Assembly (NCBI RefSeq): GCF_015694705.1
Contig: NZ_JADQDR010000016.1
Span: forward strand, 1-64,000
Source: Pontibacter rufus
GTDB taxonomy: Bacteria > Bacteroidota > Bacteroidia > Cytophagales > Hymenobacteraceae
Length of the DNA stretch: 64,000 nt
Direction of reading: 5' to 3'
The position numbers and the translations under genes are program-made. Each line of letters starts with the position of its first letter. The stretch's first letter is position 1. The notes under the pieces were generated by a model, which was not told the origin of the DNA, searched no databases, and was given only the letters and a program-made list of their open reading frames with translations. Positions 55,946-64,000 of this stretch are shown here, piece by piece.

Positions 55946-57010
55946 CTAGCTCTCCTCATTTGACAACCTGCTTCTGGCAATTTCGATGGATTGATGCAGC
56001 TTTGCCTGCAGTAGCTCTTTCGGCGGGAGGTGCGTCAGGTAGTCGGCTACCCGGATATTGCTTTTGTCTAGTTGCAGCAGCTCCACATGTTCCTCGTTCT
56101 TGCCGGTGCAGAGGATAAGGCCAATTGGCAGGTTTTCCCCTTCCACCATCTCATATTTCTCCAGGTACCGTAGGTATAATTCCATTTGCCCTTTGAAGCC
56201 AGCCTCAAACTCACCTATTTTCAGGTCAATGGCCACTAGGGACTTCAAACGCCGGTGGTAAAAAAGTAGGTCAATGTAGTAGTCCCGATTGTCAATAGTG
56301 ATGCGTCTCTGACGGGCCAGAAAGGCAAAGTCACTGCCCATCTCAATTATAAAGCGCTGCAGTTCCGCCAATATGGAGGCCTCCAGGTCTTTCTCGGAAT
56401 AGGTGTCTGCCAAACCCAGGAAATCAAGGACGTACGGGTCCCGGAAAACCAGATCAGGCGTGAGTTGGCTGGATTCCTTCAGCTGTTGCAGGTCATTCTG
56501 GATAGTGACCTCCGGTTGTTTAGAGATAGCCGTTCGCTCGTAGAGCATGGATCTCACTCGGTCCTGCAGGGTACGTGAACTCCATTTCTCCAGCCTGCAC
56601 ATCTCGATGTAAAAGTTGCGCTTCAGCTCATCGTCCAGGTAGATGATCGTCTTGATGTGCGTCCAGGTCAATTGTCTCCGCAGTGCGGAGACCGTCTGCT
56701 CATCTTTGAAAACACTGGCAAAGCGGATGCAGTGCAGTAGCTGCTTCTGGCTCCACCCGGCACCGTACTCCAGCATCAGCTGTTGGGCAAGTGTAGCTAC
56801 TATCTGTTTGCCATACTCAGCCCGGCTGTTTTTTAGTGTCTCATCATTGACGCGTTTGCCTACCAGCCAGTAAAGCAGCGTAATTTCAGCATTGACTGTA
56901 GAGGCCACTTTCTCACGGCTATGCGCGATAAGTTGCTTCACCTCATTTACAAGTAGTGCACTGTTCTGTATTTCTTCCATTATCAAAAATAAGGAGTCTG
57001 CTACACGCAT
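55946..57010 (-). CDS. PDDEXK nuclease, YhcG/DUF1016 family
   Basis: The 354-residue protein shows the DUF1016 N-terminal region (EVKQLIAHSREKVASTVNAEI; YGAGWSQKQLLHCIRFA) and the C-terminal nuclease domain with LVAIDLKIGEFEAGFKGQ and the YYIDLLFYHRRLK strand. Family members occur in accessory and defence regions with unproven roles. No partner gene is adjacent. Confidence 0.9.
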   Translation of the reverse strand: MRVADSLFLIMEEIQNSALLVNEVKQLIAHSREKVASTVNAEITLLYWLVGKRVNDETLKNSRAEYGKQIVATLAQQLMLEYGAGWSQKQLLHCIRFASVFKDEQTVSALRRQLTWTHIKTIIYLDDELKRNFYIEMCRLEKWSSRTLQDRVRSMLYERTAISKQPEVTIQNDLQQLKESSQLTPDLVFRDPYVLDFLGLADTYSEKDLEASILAELQRFIIEMGSDFAFLARQRRITIDNRDYYIDLLFYHRRLKSLVAIDLKIGEFEAGFKGQMELYLRYLEKYEMVEGENLPIGLILCTGKNEEHVELLQLDKSNIRVADYLTHLPPKELLQAKLHQSIEIARSRLSNEES

Positions 57011-57184
57011 TCTTGATCAGTGCTTGACATGATGCCTATAATGATTGCGCGACAGGCTGTTGCGTAAAGATAAAGCCTAACTAAGTAGAAGAAAACCGCT
57101 TGTTTAATTCTCTACTGAACATAATCTTACTTATAAAAAAGACGAATCGGTTATATCTAATGTAGTTAAGTGCTTTATGTTAAA

Positions 57185-57240
57185 CTAACGGCTGGGCTAA
57201 GGCACGCGATGGAGTGCTTTATGTTTTTTGAATATAGTTA
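57185..57240 (-). repeat. attC-like imperfect palindrome 2
   Basis: Starts CTAACGG and ends near the stop of the outer-membrane gene with ATAGTTA. Inner arms AAGGCAC / GTGCTTT pair. It is weaker than copies 1 and 3. Confidence 0.35.
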
Positions 57241-57945
57241 TTCCGGCCTAAAACCATAATTAATGCCTATTCCAAGACTTAAATGGCTTAGAGGTCTTTG
57301 CGTTCTCTCAAACCAGAATGGGTCTATGTTTCTGTCAGTAGTCAGATTTCTGTTTAAGATGTTCACCTCCTGATATCCAGAAACTTTTTTCCATATCTTG
57401 AAGCTTGTTCCGACTCCAAGGGAGACAAAAGTATTAGTGGCAGAATCTTTTATATCTAATGTAGTGTTGCTTACATTCGCCTTTACCTCCACTTTCCTTA
57501 CCCTTGTTTTAGAGTAGGTTGGCAAAATAGAACCTGTACCATAAATGGCTAAGCGCCCTTTGAATACACTGAAAAAATCGTGCGTTATTTTCAATGGTAT
57601 TATTATAGCCCTAGTAAGGGAGTAATCATGGTAATCTATGTATTCCCCAGGTGCTTCCACGTAGGTTACATAATGATGCTCTCTCTCACCAGCATAAGCA
57701 ATCCCTGCCTCTAACCTAATCCTGTTATTTAGCCTGTAGCCAAAGTGGAGGTATGGCTTGGCCACAAAGTAATCAGATGTCTCTATAAAAGGGTTACTGT
57801 TGTCATAATCTACTAGAAAATACCTGCCGTTCAGATCTAAACCCACGTAGTACTTTGCTTTCTGTGCCTGTAAAGTATCTGGGTTTTGGCCCAGTGCCAT
57901 AAAGGAGAAGCAGCAGATATATAAGAGGATTAAAACTTCTTTCAT
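57238..57945 (-). CDS. Outer-membrane beta-barrel protein
   Basis: The 235-residue protein has a signal peptide (ILLYICCFSFMALGQ) and alternating amphipathic strands ending in aromatic residues (AKPYLHFGYRL; LSLGIGINYGF at the end). This is typical of small porin-like barrels. It resembles the partial gene at 63444, so the two are probable paralogues. Function unknown. Confidence 0.7.
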   Translation of the reverse strand: MKEVLILLYICCFSFMALGQNPDTLQAQKAKYYVGLDLNGRYFLVDYDNSNPFIETSDYFVAKPYLHFGYRLNNRIRLEAGIAYAGEREHHYVTYVEAPGEYIDYHDYSLTRAIIIPLKITHDFFSVFKGRLAIYGTGSILPTYSKTRVRKVEVKANVSNTTLDIKDSATNTFVSLGVGTSFKIWKKVSGYQEVNILNRNLTTDRNIDPFWFERTQRPLSHLSLGIGINYGFRPE

Positions 57946-58123
57946 TGCTTCTATTTTATGATTAAACTCTCATTTGAAATATTGCAACGTATTGGTACAG
58001 TCTATGGTGAGGCAGAGCCTAATGGCTGAACTTTGTTGGCAGCTATAATTTTATAGTATTAAGCATTATTTGTTCATGATAATTTTAATACTCCCTGCTT
58101 TTTCTACTTTTAGGCAAACAGTA

Positions 58124-58321
58124 CTATCTAAAAAAATTAAAAGCTTCTGAAATTATTATCAGAACTCCACAAGCAGCGAGGAAAAATCCGCTTAAGAAAA
58201 CATCAAATTTTGTTAAGAACCTCATATCAGTTGAGCCATGTTTATAGAATTTATGTCGAAACATTACTACCAAGCCAACTATTATAAATATAATACCGAT
58301 CACCAAATACTTAATAGCCAT
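58124..58321 (-). CDS. Small two-helix membrane protein
   Basis: The 65-residue protein has two hydrophobic helices (LVIGIIFIIVGLVVMF; FLSGFFLAACGVLIII) joined by a short polar turn. It has no family. It is one of the single minus-strand genes of the proposed cassette run. Confidence 0.55.
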   Translation of the reverse strand: MAIKYLVIGIIFIIVGLVVMFRHKFYKHGSTDMRFLTKFDVFLSGFFLAACGVLIIISEAFNFFR

Positions 58322-58343
58322 TTCTTCATTTAATTTTATTCCT

Positions 58344-58418
58344 GCTGACGGACTCGTGCATGAGGCGTGTTAGGACGTCGGCCGTAGCATGGCTTATGCA
58401 CCTTGTTAGCAGTTGCTA
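58344..58418 (-). repeat. attC-like imperfect palindrome 3
   Basis: Starts GCTGACGG and ends GTTAGCAGTTGCTA. Arms GTGCAT and ATGCAC pair, and GCTGAC pairs with GTTAGC except for one base. It ends at the stop of the lipoprotein gene. Confidence 0.5.
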
Positions 58419-59480
58419 TTCTTTAAGTGAATTAATGTAATTTTCATAACCGCTCTTGGCTAATACTTCTCTTGCAGGGAGCTCGTAGACGTCTTTCCAT
58501 GAGCCCACTCCATTGTTTCTTTCGTAGCTTTCAATTATTCTAAATCCAAGCCAATAGCAAATGGAATGCGGTGCATCTTCAAAAAGCTTTTTACCTCTGT
58601 GCATTCCACAGCTACAGGAATATGGTGTCACCTTTTCCGAGGACTCCAGCAGGTAGGGCCTAGACTTAACAAAGATCTCTTTTTCATGCTGCAGATACCA
58701 GTTCCAATCTTCTTCTGACATGTTTTCAACAGCTGTGCGCTTTGGAATATCCCCTTTGAAAAACTTATAGGTATAGTAGCAGGCAAGTCCTTCATCTATT
58801 GTGTTCAGCAGGGCCGTTTTACGGTCAGGGTCATGTTTTCGTGTGGGCTCATAGGCCAAATGGTTTATTTCGTGCGGAAAACCTTTTGTTAATACATAAT
58901 TCAGGTCATTACTTGTGTCCATTAGATCAAGTACAAACATCGACTGGTCACAGCCTCCGAAGGTGACTCCCTGCAATGGAACAAAAACAATACTGATTTT
59001 GGCTGTGGGACGATGTTTATCAATCAGAGTAGTGAAACCAGACAAGCTCTCTTTCAAAATGGAGTCAACATTTTGCTGTAATAACTCGCGAACACGCTGC
59101 TCCATAAACTCCTTGTTGTCTTTATATAGAGCCTTGTTCCACTTTACCATTCCCACTTCAGTTTTAAATTTGCTTGCATTCTCCTCACCGAATATCATGG
59201 CATAACATCCATCCCATAACTTTTGATGTCTCTTGTATACTTTATCGAGGATGAGTGTGCTATCATAGGTGTTCCCCTTATTTGCTAGAATCTGATGTTT
59301 AAAAGAGTTGTAAACAGTAATATCTCCTATCTGTATACTATCTTTTACCTGTTCCAATGCTGAATACAAGTCAGACTCGGTTTTAGAGTTTAAGCGCTGG
59401 CTTTTGTTTTGCCTCTTCTCGATGCATGAGACTTGAAACAGGAAGGATAAAAGCAAAAGACGTAACAAAGTGTTTCTCAT
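58416..59480 (-). CDS. Lipoprotein zinc metallopeptidase (DUF2268-like)
   Basis: The 354-residue protein has a lipoprotein signal (LLLSFLFQVSC, Cys19). A zinc site follows, with HEINH at 203-207 and a downstream Glu in IDEGLACYYTYKFF (Glu230), as in DUF2268/GldB-like putative proteases. The remainder is helical. It should act at the membrane surface on an unknown substrate. An attC-like element follows its stop. Confidence 0.7.
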   Translation of the reverse strand: MRNTLLRLLLLSFLFQVSCIEKRQNKSQRLNSKTESDLYSALEQVKDSIQIGDITVYNSFKHQILANKGNTYDSTLILDKVYKRHQKLWDGCYAMIFGEENASKFKTEVGMVKWNKALYKDNKEFMEQRVRELLQQNVDSILKESLSGFTTLIDKHRPTAKISIVFVPLQGVTFGGCDQSMFVLDLMDTSNDLNYVLTKGFPHEINHLAYEPTRKHDPDRKTALLNTIDEGLACYYTYKFFKGDIPKRTAVENMSEEDWNWYLQHEKEIFVKSRPYLLESSEKVTPYSCSCGMHRGKKLFEDAPHSICYWLGFRIIESYERNNGVGSWKDVYELPAREVLAKSGYENYINSLKE

Positions 59481-59501
59481 TTTTTCTCGGTTTTAGTTGC
59501 T

Positions 59502-59572
59502 GCTAACGGTGTGGTGCAGCCGAAGCCCGAAGCGTAGCGAGGGTTAAGGCTGAACTTTGTTGTATGATGTTA
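59502..59572 (-). repeat. attC-like imperfect palindrome 4
   Basis: Starts GCTAACGG. Arms GTGCAGCC and GGCTGAAC pair, and the element ends at the stop of the gene at 59570. The CTAAC/GTTAG outer pair is less complete than in copies 1 and 3. Confidence 0.45.
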
Positions 59573-60091
59573 TTCTTTAACCTTCCTGAACTTTTGTCTA
59601 ATGCCATTATCGCCAACCAACACTAAGACACTATCATTCAAGCACTCTATTGTTTGAACTCGGCTTTCCATCATATAAATGAATTCAATCTTGTACTCAC
59701 CTTTTGCTTGAATCAGTTTTAGTTTAGGCTGTTCGGAAGCTCCCTCTATTGCAGTGGACGTAAGGTCAAAGTTTAAAAGAAACTCTTCATAGTCTCCACT
59801 CCCCATGTTATCAAATTTTATCTTAACAGCATCGTACCCATCTTTCTTTTCAACCTTTATCAGTTTTCCATCTTCATAAGTTCTGATTAATGCTTTTCCA
59901 TTTTCCTTTTCTTGCGTGATTACCCTTTCATCGCTTTTATAAAGCTCTCTCACCCAAACACCATTTAGAAGTTTGGTTACCTCTTCAACCGAAAGTACTC
60001 CTCCCTTTTTCATGCTTCTATCTACAGATTGCCCAAATGTTAGCTGAGGCAAACAGAGAGAGATTAGTAGAAGTATACCTGTGACTTTCAT
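59570..60091 (-). CDS. Secreted hypothetical protein
   Basis: The 173-residue protein has a signal peptide (ILLLISLCLPQLTFGQ) and a beta-rich mature region with KLIKVEKKDGYDAVKI and a C-terminal LVGDNGIRQKF strand. It resembles lipocalin-like small secreted proteins in length only. No family assigned. Confidence 0.6.
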   Translation of the reverse strand: MKVTGILLLISLCLPQLTFGQSVDRSMKKGGVLSVEEVTKLLNGVWVRELYKSDERVITQEKENGKALIRTYEDGKLIKVEKKDGYDAVKIKFDNMGSGDYEEFLLNFDLTSTAIEGASEQPKLKLIQAKGEYKIEFIYMMESRVQTIECLNDSVLVLVGDNGIRQKFRKVKE

Positions 60092-60235
60092 TTATTAAAA
60101 TATCATACAACTACTAGCTAGTAGGAGTCTATTCCTACTAGCCTCCCAGATCCGGCGGCTAGCAGGAATGAGAGGAACGAATATACTATATATGCGGGCG
60201 ATTAGAAAGTAATCTGCAGAGCACGGCTTCCCCTG

Positions 60236-60303
60236 GAAAGTACCAAAACCCATACCCCCTCCAGCTGGAAGGAAACGGCGTTTCTCGTATAACTACTCTT
60301 ATG
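60236..60303. repeat. Dispersed intergenic element, copy at 60.2 kb
   Basis: Second copy of the element at 55793-55867, in the same orientation, again preceded by a hairpin. Differences are single substitutions and short gaps. Confidence 0.65.
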
Positions 60304-60331
60304 AAAAACAAGTGTGGCGGGTTGTAGTGTA

Positions 60332-60733
60332 TTATTCCTTTATCCGTAGTATTTCTTGCACTAACTTTTTGCGCCTCACTGTAACATAAGCATAGCTTTT
60401 CCCACCATCTGTTGTAACCTCAAGCCCAAAAGGAAATAGCAGCATCCAACGTTTCGGTCGCAGTCGTTTAATCTTATCCATTCTGATAATTGTGGTGTCT
60501 CTGCCATGAATATTAATCATCCCAAAATAAGGCGTAGGAACAAATAGAAGATTATCATTGGTCGCAATTACCCTCCCCTTTGCCGGCCAAATGTGAGGTT
60601 TGTTTCGGTAAAGTGACACATTGCGTTGTATCATTACAATCTTTTCTCCTGAATAAGTGCCAAGAGGCACTTTTCTGCTACATCCAAAGGACGCTATTAC
60701 TAACAGTAATATAGCTGACTTTGTCATATTCAT
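60332..60733 (-). CDS. Small lipoprotein
   Basis: The 133-residue protein has a lipoprotein signal (ILLLVIASFGC) and a beta-rich mature domain with HIWPAKGRVIATNDNL and RMDKIKRLRPKRW. No family recognised. It is one of the single minus-strand genes of the cassette-like run. Confidence 0.6.
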   Translation of the reverse strand: MNMTKSAILLLVIASFGCSRKVPLGTYSGEKIVMIQRNVSLYRNKPHIWPAKGRVIATNDNLLFVPTPYFGMINIHGRDTTIIRMDKIKRLRPKRWMLLFPFGLEVTTDGGKSYAYVTVRRKKLVQEILRIKE

Positions 60734-60798
60734 GAAAAGGATATTATAGACGTGGAGGAAGGTATATTTTGTTCACCATACACTTTTGCAAACAAAAA

Positions 60799-61014
60799 TT
60801 AAAAATCGTTAAGAACAGCCACAACATCTGTTGCCATTATGTTACTCTCTTTTCGAGAAGCTTTCCAAACCACACCTGAGTAGCTAACCTCTCCATTAGC
60901 GCCAATACTTGCTAGATCTGGAAAACAACTCAAATAACTTGCGGCCGGTGTGATTTAACCGAACTCAGGTACAGGTTGGAAAGGGGCAGGTTCATAAGGT
61001 AAGTTTGTTTTCAT
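60799..61014 (-). pseudogene. Small gene interrupted by an in-frame stop
   Basis: The frame starts MKTNLPYEPAPFQPVPEFG, then TAA, then continues without a shift (PAASYLSCFPDLASIGANGE) to a second stop 72 codons from the start. Downstream sequence reads like real protein (VVWKASRKESNIMATDVVAV), so the stop probably reflects decay. It may instead be two small unrelated ORFs. The remaining 60734-61359 spacer shows nothing else. Confidence 0.35.
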
Positions 61015-61359
61015 AGACTTGTAAAGGCAGTAAAATTTTACTCCTGTTCTTCAAGCAAAGAGCTACTGTAGCACTTTACCTATCAATGACAGAAGCTAGT
61101 ATAGTTAATGGCTTGTTGTAATGGTAAGTGTACTTGTGGGGCCCGTAAATAGCAAGGCCGGCTTGTTTTCCTGGCCTAATTTCAAAAGCTGTTTTGGGAT
61201 GTAGTTTGTTGAGTTTGCTTCATGCGCTTCCTGCATTCTAATTTGTTGTAGTGAAACTAAGGAAAACAGCCAGACTGGTAAAATTTATTACACGAACAGG
61301 TCTTTTGTGTAGATGAATAATATCTTACCTTACACCTTCGCTTATCTGCTAGCTGGCTA

Positions 61360-62427
61360 ATGACTTTAAGATTGCCCCTCCGCAAAGTATTGACTCATGT
61401 GCTGGCTTGGGCAGCCTTTATCTTCTATGAAGTTTCTATCGTATTGGTTTTAAAGCCATCCGGAACCTTGTGGTGGGAATACCTGGGTTATTACCTGCTC
61501 AACATCCTGTTGTTTTACCTCAATGCGCATGTGCTGTTCTCCTTTGTGTTCAAGACAAGGAAGCCGGTGCTGCTATTACTGCTTTTAGTTCCTCTGGAGT
61601 TGGCTTTATATATCCTTACAGAGTTTGGATTGGCAGAACTATATAGCTTCCTTCACTCATCCGAAGAACCTCTTTTACTGGATAAAATCTTTATATTGAC
61701 ATACCTCTGGCGGGGTGTTTACTTCATCGGGCTCAGCACAGCTTATTGGTTTGTTATGAGCACTATTGATAGAAATAAAAGAATCAGCCAGCTGAAGGTG
61801 CAACAAGCAGAAGGAGAAAAAAAGAAAGCGGAGTTGGAGAAAAACCTGGCCTTCTCACAGAACGCTTACTTCAGGGCACAGATAAACCCGCATTTGCTGT
61901 TTAACACCCTTAACTTTATTTACAATGCTGTAGAGGATGTATCACCTAAAGCATCGGAGGGTGTCATGCTTTTGTCAGAGGTCATGCACTACGCTCTGGG
62001 GCAGGTCCATGAAGACGGCAAGACAGACTTGTCAAGGGAAGTGGCGCACATCCAAAAGTATGTGGCCCTAAACCAGCTCCGGTTCAGAAAGCCGCTTGAG
62101 TTGAGGCTGCAACTCGAGGGCAGCTTTAGCCTGTACAGGTTCCCTCCTCTGGTACTGCTCACCTTTGTCGAGAACATCTTCAAGCATGGCATCCTAAACG
62201 ACCCTGCTCACCCTGCTACGGTATGTATTAAGTGTGCTGACGCCCTGCTGCTCTTCTCTACCCGTAACAAGAAAAGGATATCCGCTGTAACAGAGGGGGA
62301 TGGCATTGGCATCCGGAACGTGGAGACCAGGCTAAAGAGCCTTTACAGAGAAGACGCCTTCTGCCTGAACATCAGGGAGGATGAAACATACTATTCGATA
62401 AACCTTCAAGTTAAGCTGACATGTTAA
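61360..62427 (+). CDS. LytS-type sensor histidine kinase (membrane-embedded)
   Basis: The 355-residue kinase has four N-terminal membrane helices (VLAWAAFIFYEVSIVLVL; LLNILLFYLNAHVLFSFVF; VLLLLLLVPLELALYIL; WRGVYFIGLSTAYWFVM) and a coiled coil. His178 is in INPHLLFNTLN, and the ATP-binding region has FVENIFKHG and GDGIGIRNVETRL. It overlaps its response regulator by 7 bp. It differs from the first kinase, which has a secreted sensor. Confidence 0.92.
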   Translation: MTLRLPLRKVLTHVLAWAAFIFYEVSIVLVLKPSGTLWWEYLGYYLLNILLFYLNAHVLFSFVFKTRKPVLLLLLLVPLELALYILTEFGLAELYSFLHSSEEPLLLDKIFILTYLWRGVYFIGLSTAYWFVMSTIDRNKRISQLKVQQAEGEKKKAELEKNLAFSQNAYFRAQINPHLLFNTLNFIYNAVEDVSPKASEGVMLLSEVMHYALGQVHEDGKTDLSREVAHIQKYVALNQLRFRKPLELRLQLEGSFSLYRFPPLVLLTFVENIFKHGILNDPAHPATVCIKCADALLLFSTRNKKRISAVTEGDGIGIRNVETRLKSLYREDAFCLNIREDETYYSINLQVKLTC

Positions 62428-63164
62428 GATGCTTTGTGGTAGATGACGAGGCGCACGCCATTGAGGTACTGACGCGCTACATACAGAAAACACATGGCCT
62501 GGAGCTGGTGGGAACTGAGGAAAACCCTTTGGTTGCTCTGCATGCCATTACTGGTGGTGAAATAAGCCCGGATGTAACCTTTGTGGATGTGGATATGCCC
62601 GAGTTGACAGGAATTGACCTGGCAGGCCTTATCAACACGCACACGGAGGTTGTCTTCACAACGGCTTACCCGGATTATGCCCTCAAAGCCTTTGAAAAGA
62701 ACGCCCTCGACTACATGCTCAAGCCCATCACCTACGAGCGCTTCCTGGAATCCGTCAGCAAGGTACGCTCTCGTGTGCACGCTCAGAAAAGCGACACAGG
62801 GAAGGAGAATGAGCCGGATGATGATTTCTTTATAAAGAGTGAGGTAAAGGGCAAAATGACCAGAATCAGATTTGACGAGATCACCTACATCGAATCTCTT
62901 CAGAACTACCTGAAGATCCATCTCTCTGACGGTGCCTCACACGTAACCTATCTTACCCTTAAAGAACTGGAAGAGCATTTGCCAACCAACAGATTTTCCA
63001 GGGTACATAAATCCTTCATTGTCAACAACACAAGGGTTCAGGGGGTAGATAGCAACCAGATCATCCTGGAAGGCAACAGCATCATTAACTTAGGATCCAA
63101 TTACCGCAATGATTTCCTGGATAAAATAAACACGAAGCTCATCAAGAGTAAGCGTAAAATATAG
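62421..63164 (+). CDS. LytTR-family response regulator
   Basis: The 247-residue regulator has a receiver domain with Asp56 in TFVDVDMPELTGID and Lys in LKPITYERF, and a LytTR domain (FSRVHKSFIVNNTRV) at the C-terminus. It is translationally coupled to the kinase by overlap. Confidence 0.92.
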   Translation: MLRCFVVDDEAHAIEVLTRYIQKTHGLELVGTEENPLVALHAITGGEISPDVTFVDVDMPELTGIDLAGLINTHTEVVFTTAYPDYALKAFEKNALDYMLKPITYERFLESVSKVRSRVHAQKSDTGKENEPDDDFFIKSEVKGKMTRIRFDEITYIESLQNYLKIHLSDGASHVTYLTLKELEEHLPTNRFSRVHKSFIVNNTRVQGVDSNQIILEGNSIINLGSNYRNDFLDKINTKLIKSKRKI

Positions 63165-63443
63165 TTTAGGGCTTATGCCTGGCGCATACTAACTGGTAGT
63201 ACTTCCGAAGGCAAAAGTATACCACCTGTTCCTGCATTCTGGCTTGGTCTACAAATACCCATTTCAGGTGCATCAGGTCTGAAATCAACTATGTTTGATG
63301 GGCATAAATATACTTGCCTCCGGCACCATCATTAACATCAGCAATATGGAAACTAAATGCATCTCTTTTCTTCTGACGGCAGAAGTATGAAATAGCTTGG
63401 TTTCCTTCAGCAAGTGCTACGCTGGCTATTTCATGTTGTACCA

Positions 63444-64000
63444 TCAGAGGTTGTAGTTTATGCCGATGCCTACTGATTTATTTTCATAAAATCTACGAGC
63501 AGGTCTTTGGAAGTTAAGGTTCTTGTAATACAAAATGCCATCCATATAGCCCTCCAGCCGTTTGCTGATTTTATAGTTGAGCGTTAAGCCTGCTGTGGCT
63601 ACTATGTCAAAAGTAGGTGATTGTTCATCGTATACCACCGTTGAAGTACCTTCAAAACTTTCAGTTGCTTTGGCTTTAATGTGACCAAAAATCGGAGCAA
63701 GCGAAGCATTGGCGTAAAGTTGCAGCCGCCTGTTTGGGTTAAAAGGAGTAAGCTTCAGCGTAACAGGAAGAACAATACCCCGAATATGCTGGTAATCTGC
63801 TACTTCATAGGTAGTATCTGCTGAAACATACCTGCCATAGCTTCCATTAATCTCATTTGCTCCGTAACCAATGCCAAGTTGTATAGTTGCTCTTTTACTA
63901 AGCCTGTATCCGTAATTTATGTTTACAAAAGGTTTTATTCCGCCAAAATATAGATACTTATCTTCACCCATAATTGGATAATGGGTGATGTTTAGCCCTA
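63444..64000 (-). CDS. Outer-membrane barrel protein, partial at window edge
   Basis: The open frame runs through the window end without a start; the internal Met at 63971 is not the true start, as in-frame sequence continues upstream (GLNITHYPIMGEDKYLYFG). Alternating strands (KPFVNINYGYRLSKR; KSVGIGINYNL at the C-terminus) match the barrel at 57238, so they are paralogues. About the last 180 residues are visible. Confidence 0.7.
   Translation of the reverse strand, partial: GLNITHYPIMGEDKYLYFGGIKPFVNINYGYRLSKRATIQLGIGYGANEINGSYGRYVSADTTYEVADYQHIRGIVLPVTLKLTPFNPNRRLQLYANASLAPIFGHIKAKATESFEGTSTVVYDEQSPTFDIVATAGLTLNYKISKRLEGYMDGILYYKNLNFQRPARRFYENKSVGIGINYNL

Overview
The window looks like chromosome from a Bacteroidota bacterium, most likely Cytophagales/Hymenobacteraceae (Pontibacter/Hymenobacter-like). 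The support is a secreted protein with BACON and type IX secretion sorting domains, two LytS/LytTR two-component pairs, weak Shine-Dalgarno signals and many single hypothetical genes in AT-rich spacers. Genus is inference. No rRNA, tRNA or CRISPR was seen. Almost everything is accessory DNA.

Layout. 0.1-1.7 kb: a RiPP-like locus (radical SAM/SPASM enzyme, PqqD-like protein, short candidate precursor). 2-2.6 kb: a umuC remnant. 3-5.5 kb: a LytS/LytTR pair. 5.7-6.3 kb: a ParDE toxin-antitoxin. 6.8-10.1 kb: secreted and hypothetical genes. 10.2-15.8 kb: a defence island with a CBASS operon (membrane effector, CD-NTase, stand-alone E2). It is divergent from a sigma-like gene, a small coiled-coil gene and an ImmA/IrrE (M78) peptidase, and an AbiC-like abortive-infection gene follows. 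The divergent promoter holds two concentric palindromes. 16-24.5 kb: a secreted protein, a DEAH helicase, a TerB/PH-like protein, a TPR protein and an AlbA_2/Schlafen-type regulator.

25.7-28.2 kb: the most striking system. A 49-residue proline/glycine-only-like peptide ending in Gly is followed closely by a fused E2-E1 enzyme and an overlapping JAMM deconjugase, with no CD-NTase and no recognisable ubiquitin fold. The short peptide is the candidate modifier.

28.7-38 kb: a mobile, compositionally mixed zone. It holds a DUF6933 gene, 2.7 kb of very GC-rich apparently non-coding DNA with two diverged copies of a 0.85-0.92 kb module, an IF2_N-like/XRE operon, two serine recombinases, and a chloramphenicol acetyltransferase-HAD pair with a Crp-family regulator. 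38.6-40.4 kb: a frameshifted secreted MORN-repeat protein.

41-52.4 kb: a redox/detoxification region. It has three AraC regulators, four intact aldo/keto reductases plus two decayed ones, a zinc alcohol dehydrogenase, two cupins, a DUF2255 gene and an acetyltransferase. 52.7-53.8 kb: a chromate transporter. 53.9-61 kb: a run of single minus-strand genes, mostly hypothetical and several exported. Four of them are followed at the stop codon by an attC-like imperfect hairpin starting (G/A)CT(A/G)ACGG, which suggests a cassette array. 61.4-64 kb: a second LytS/LytTR pair and a partial outer-membrane barrel gene cut by the window edge.
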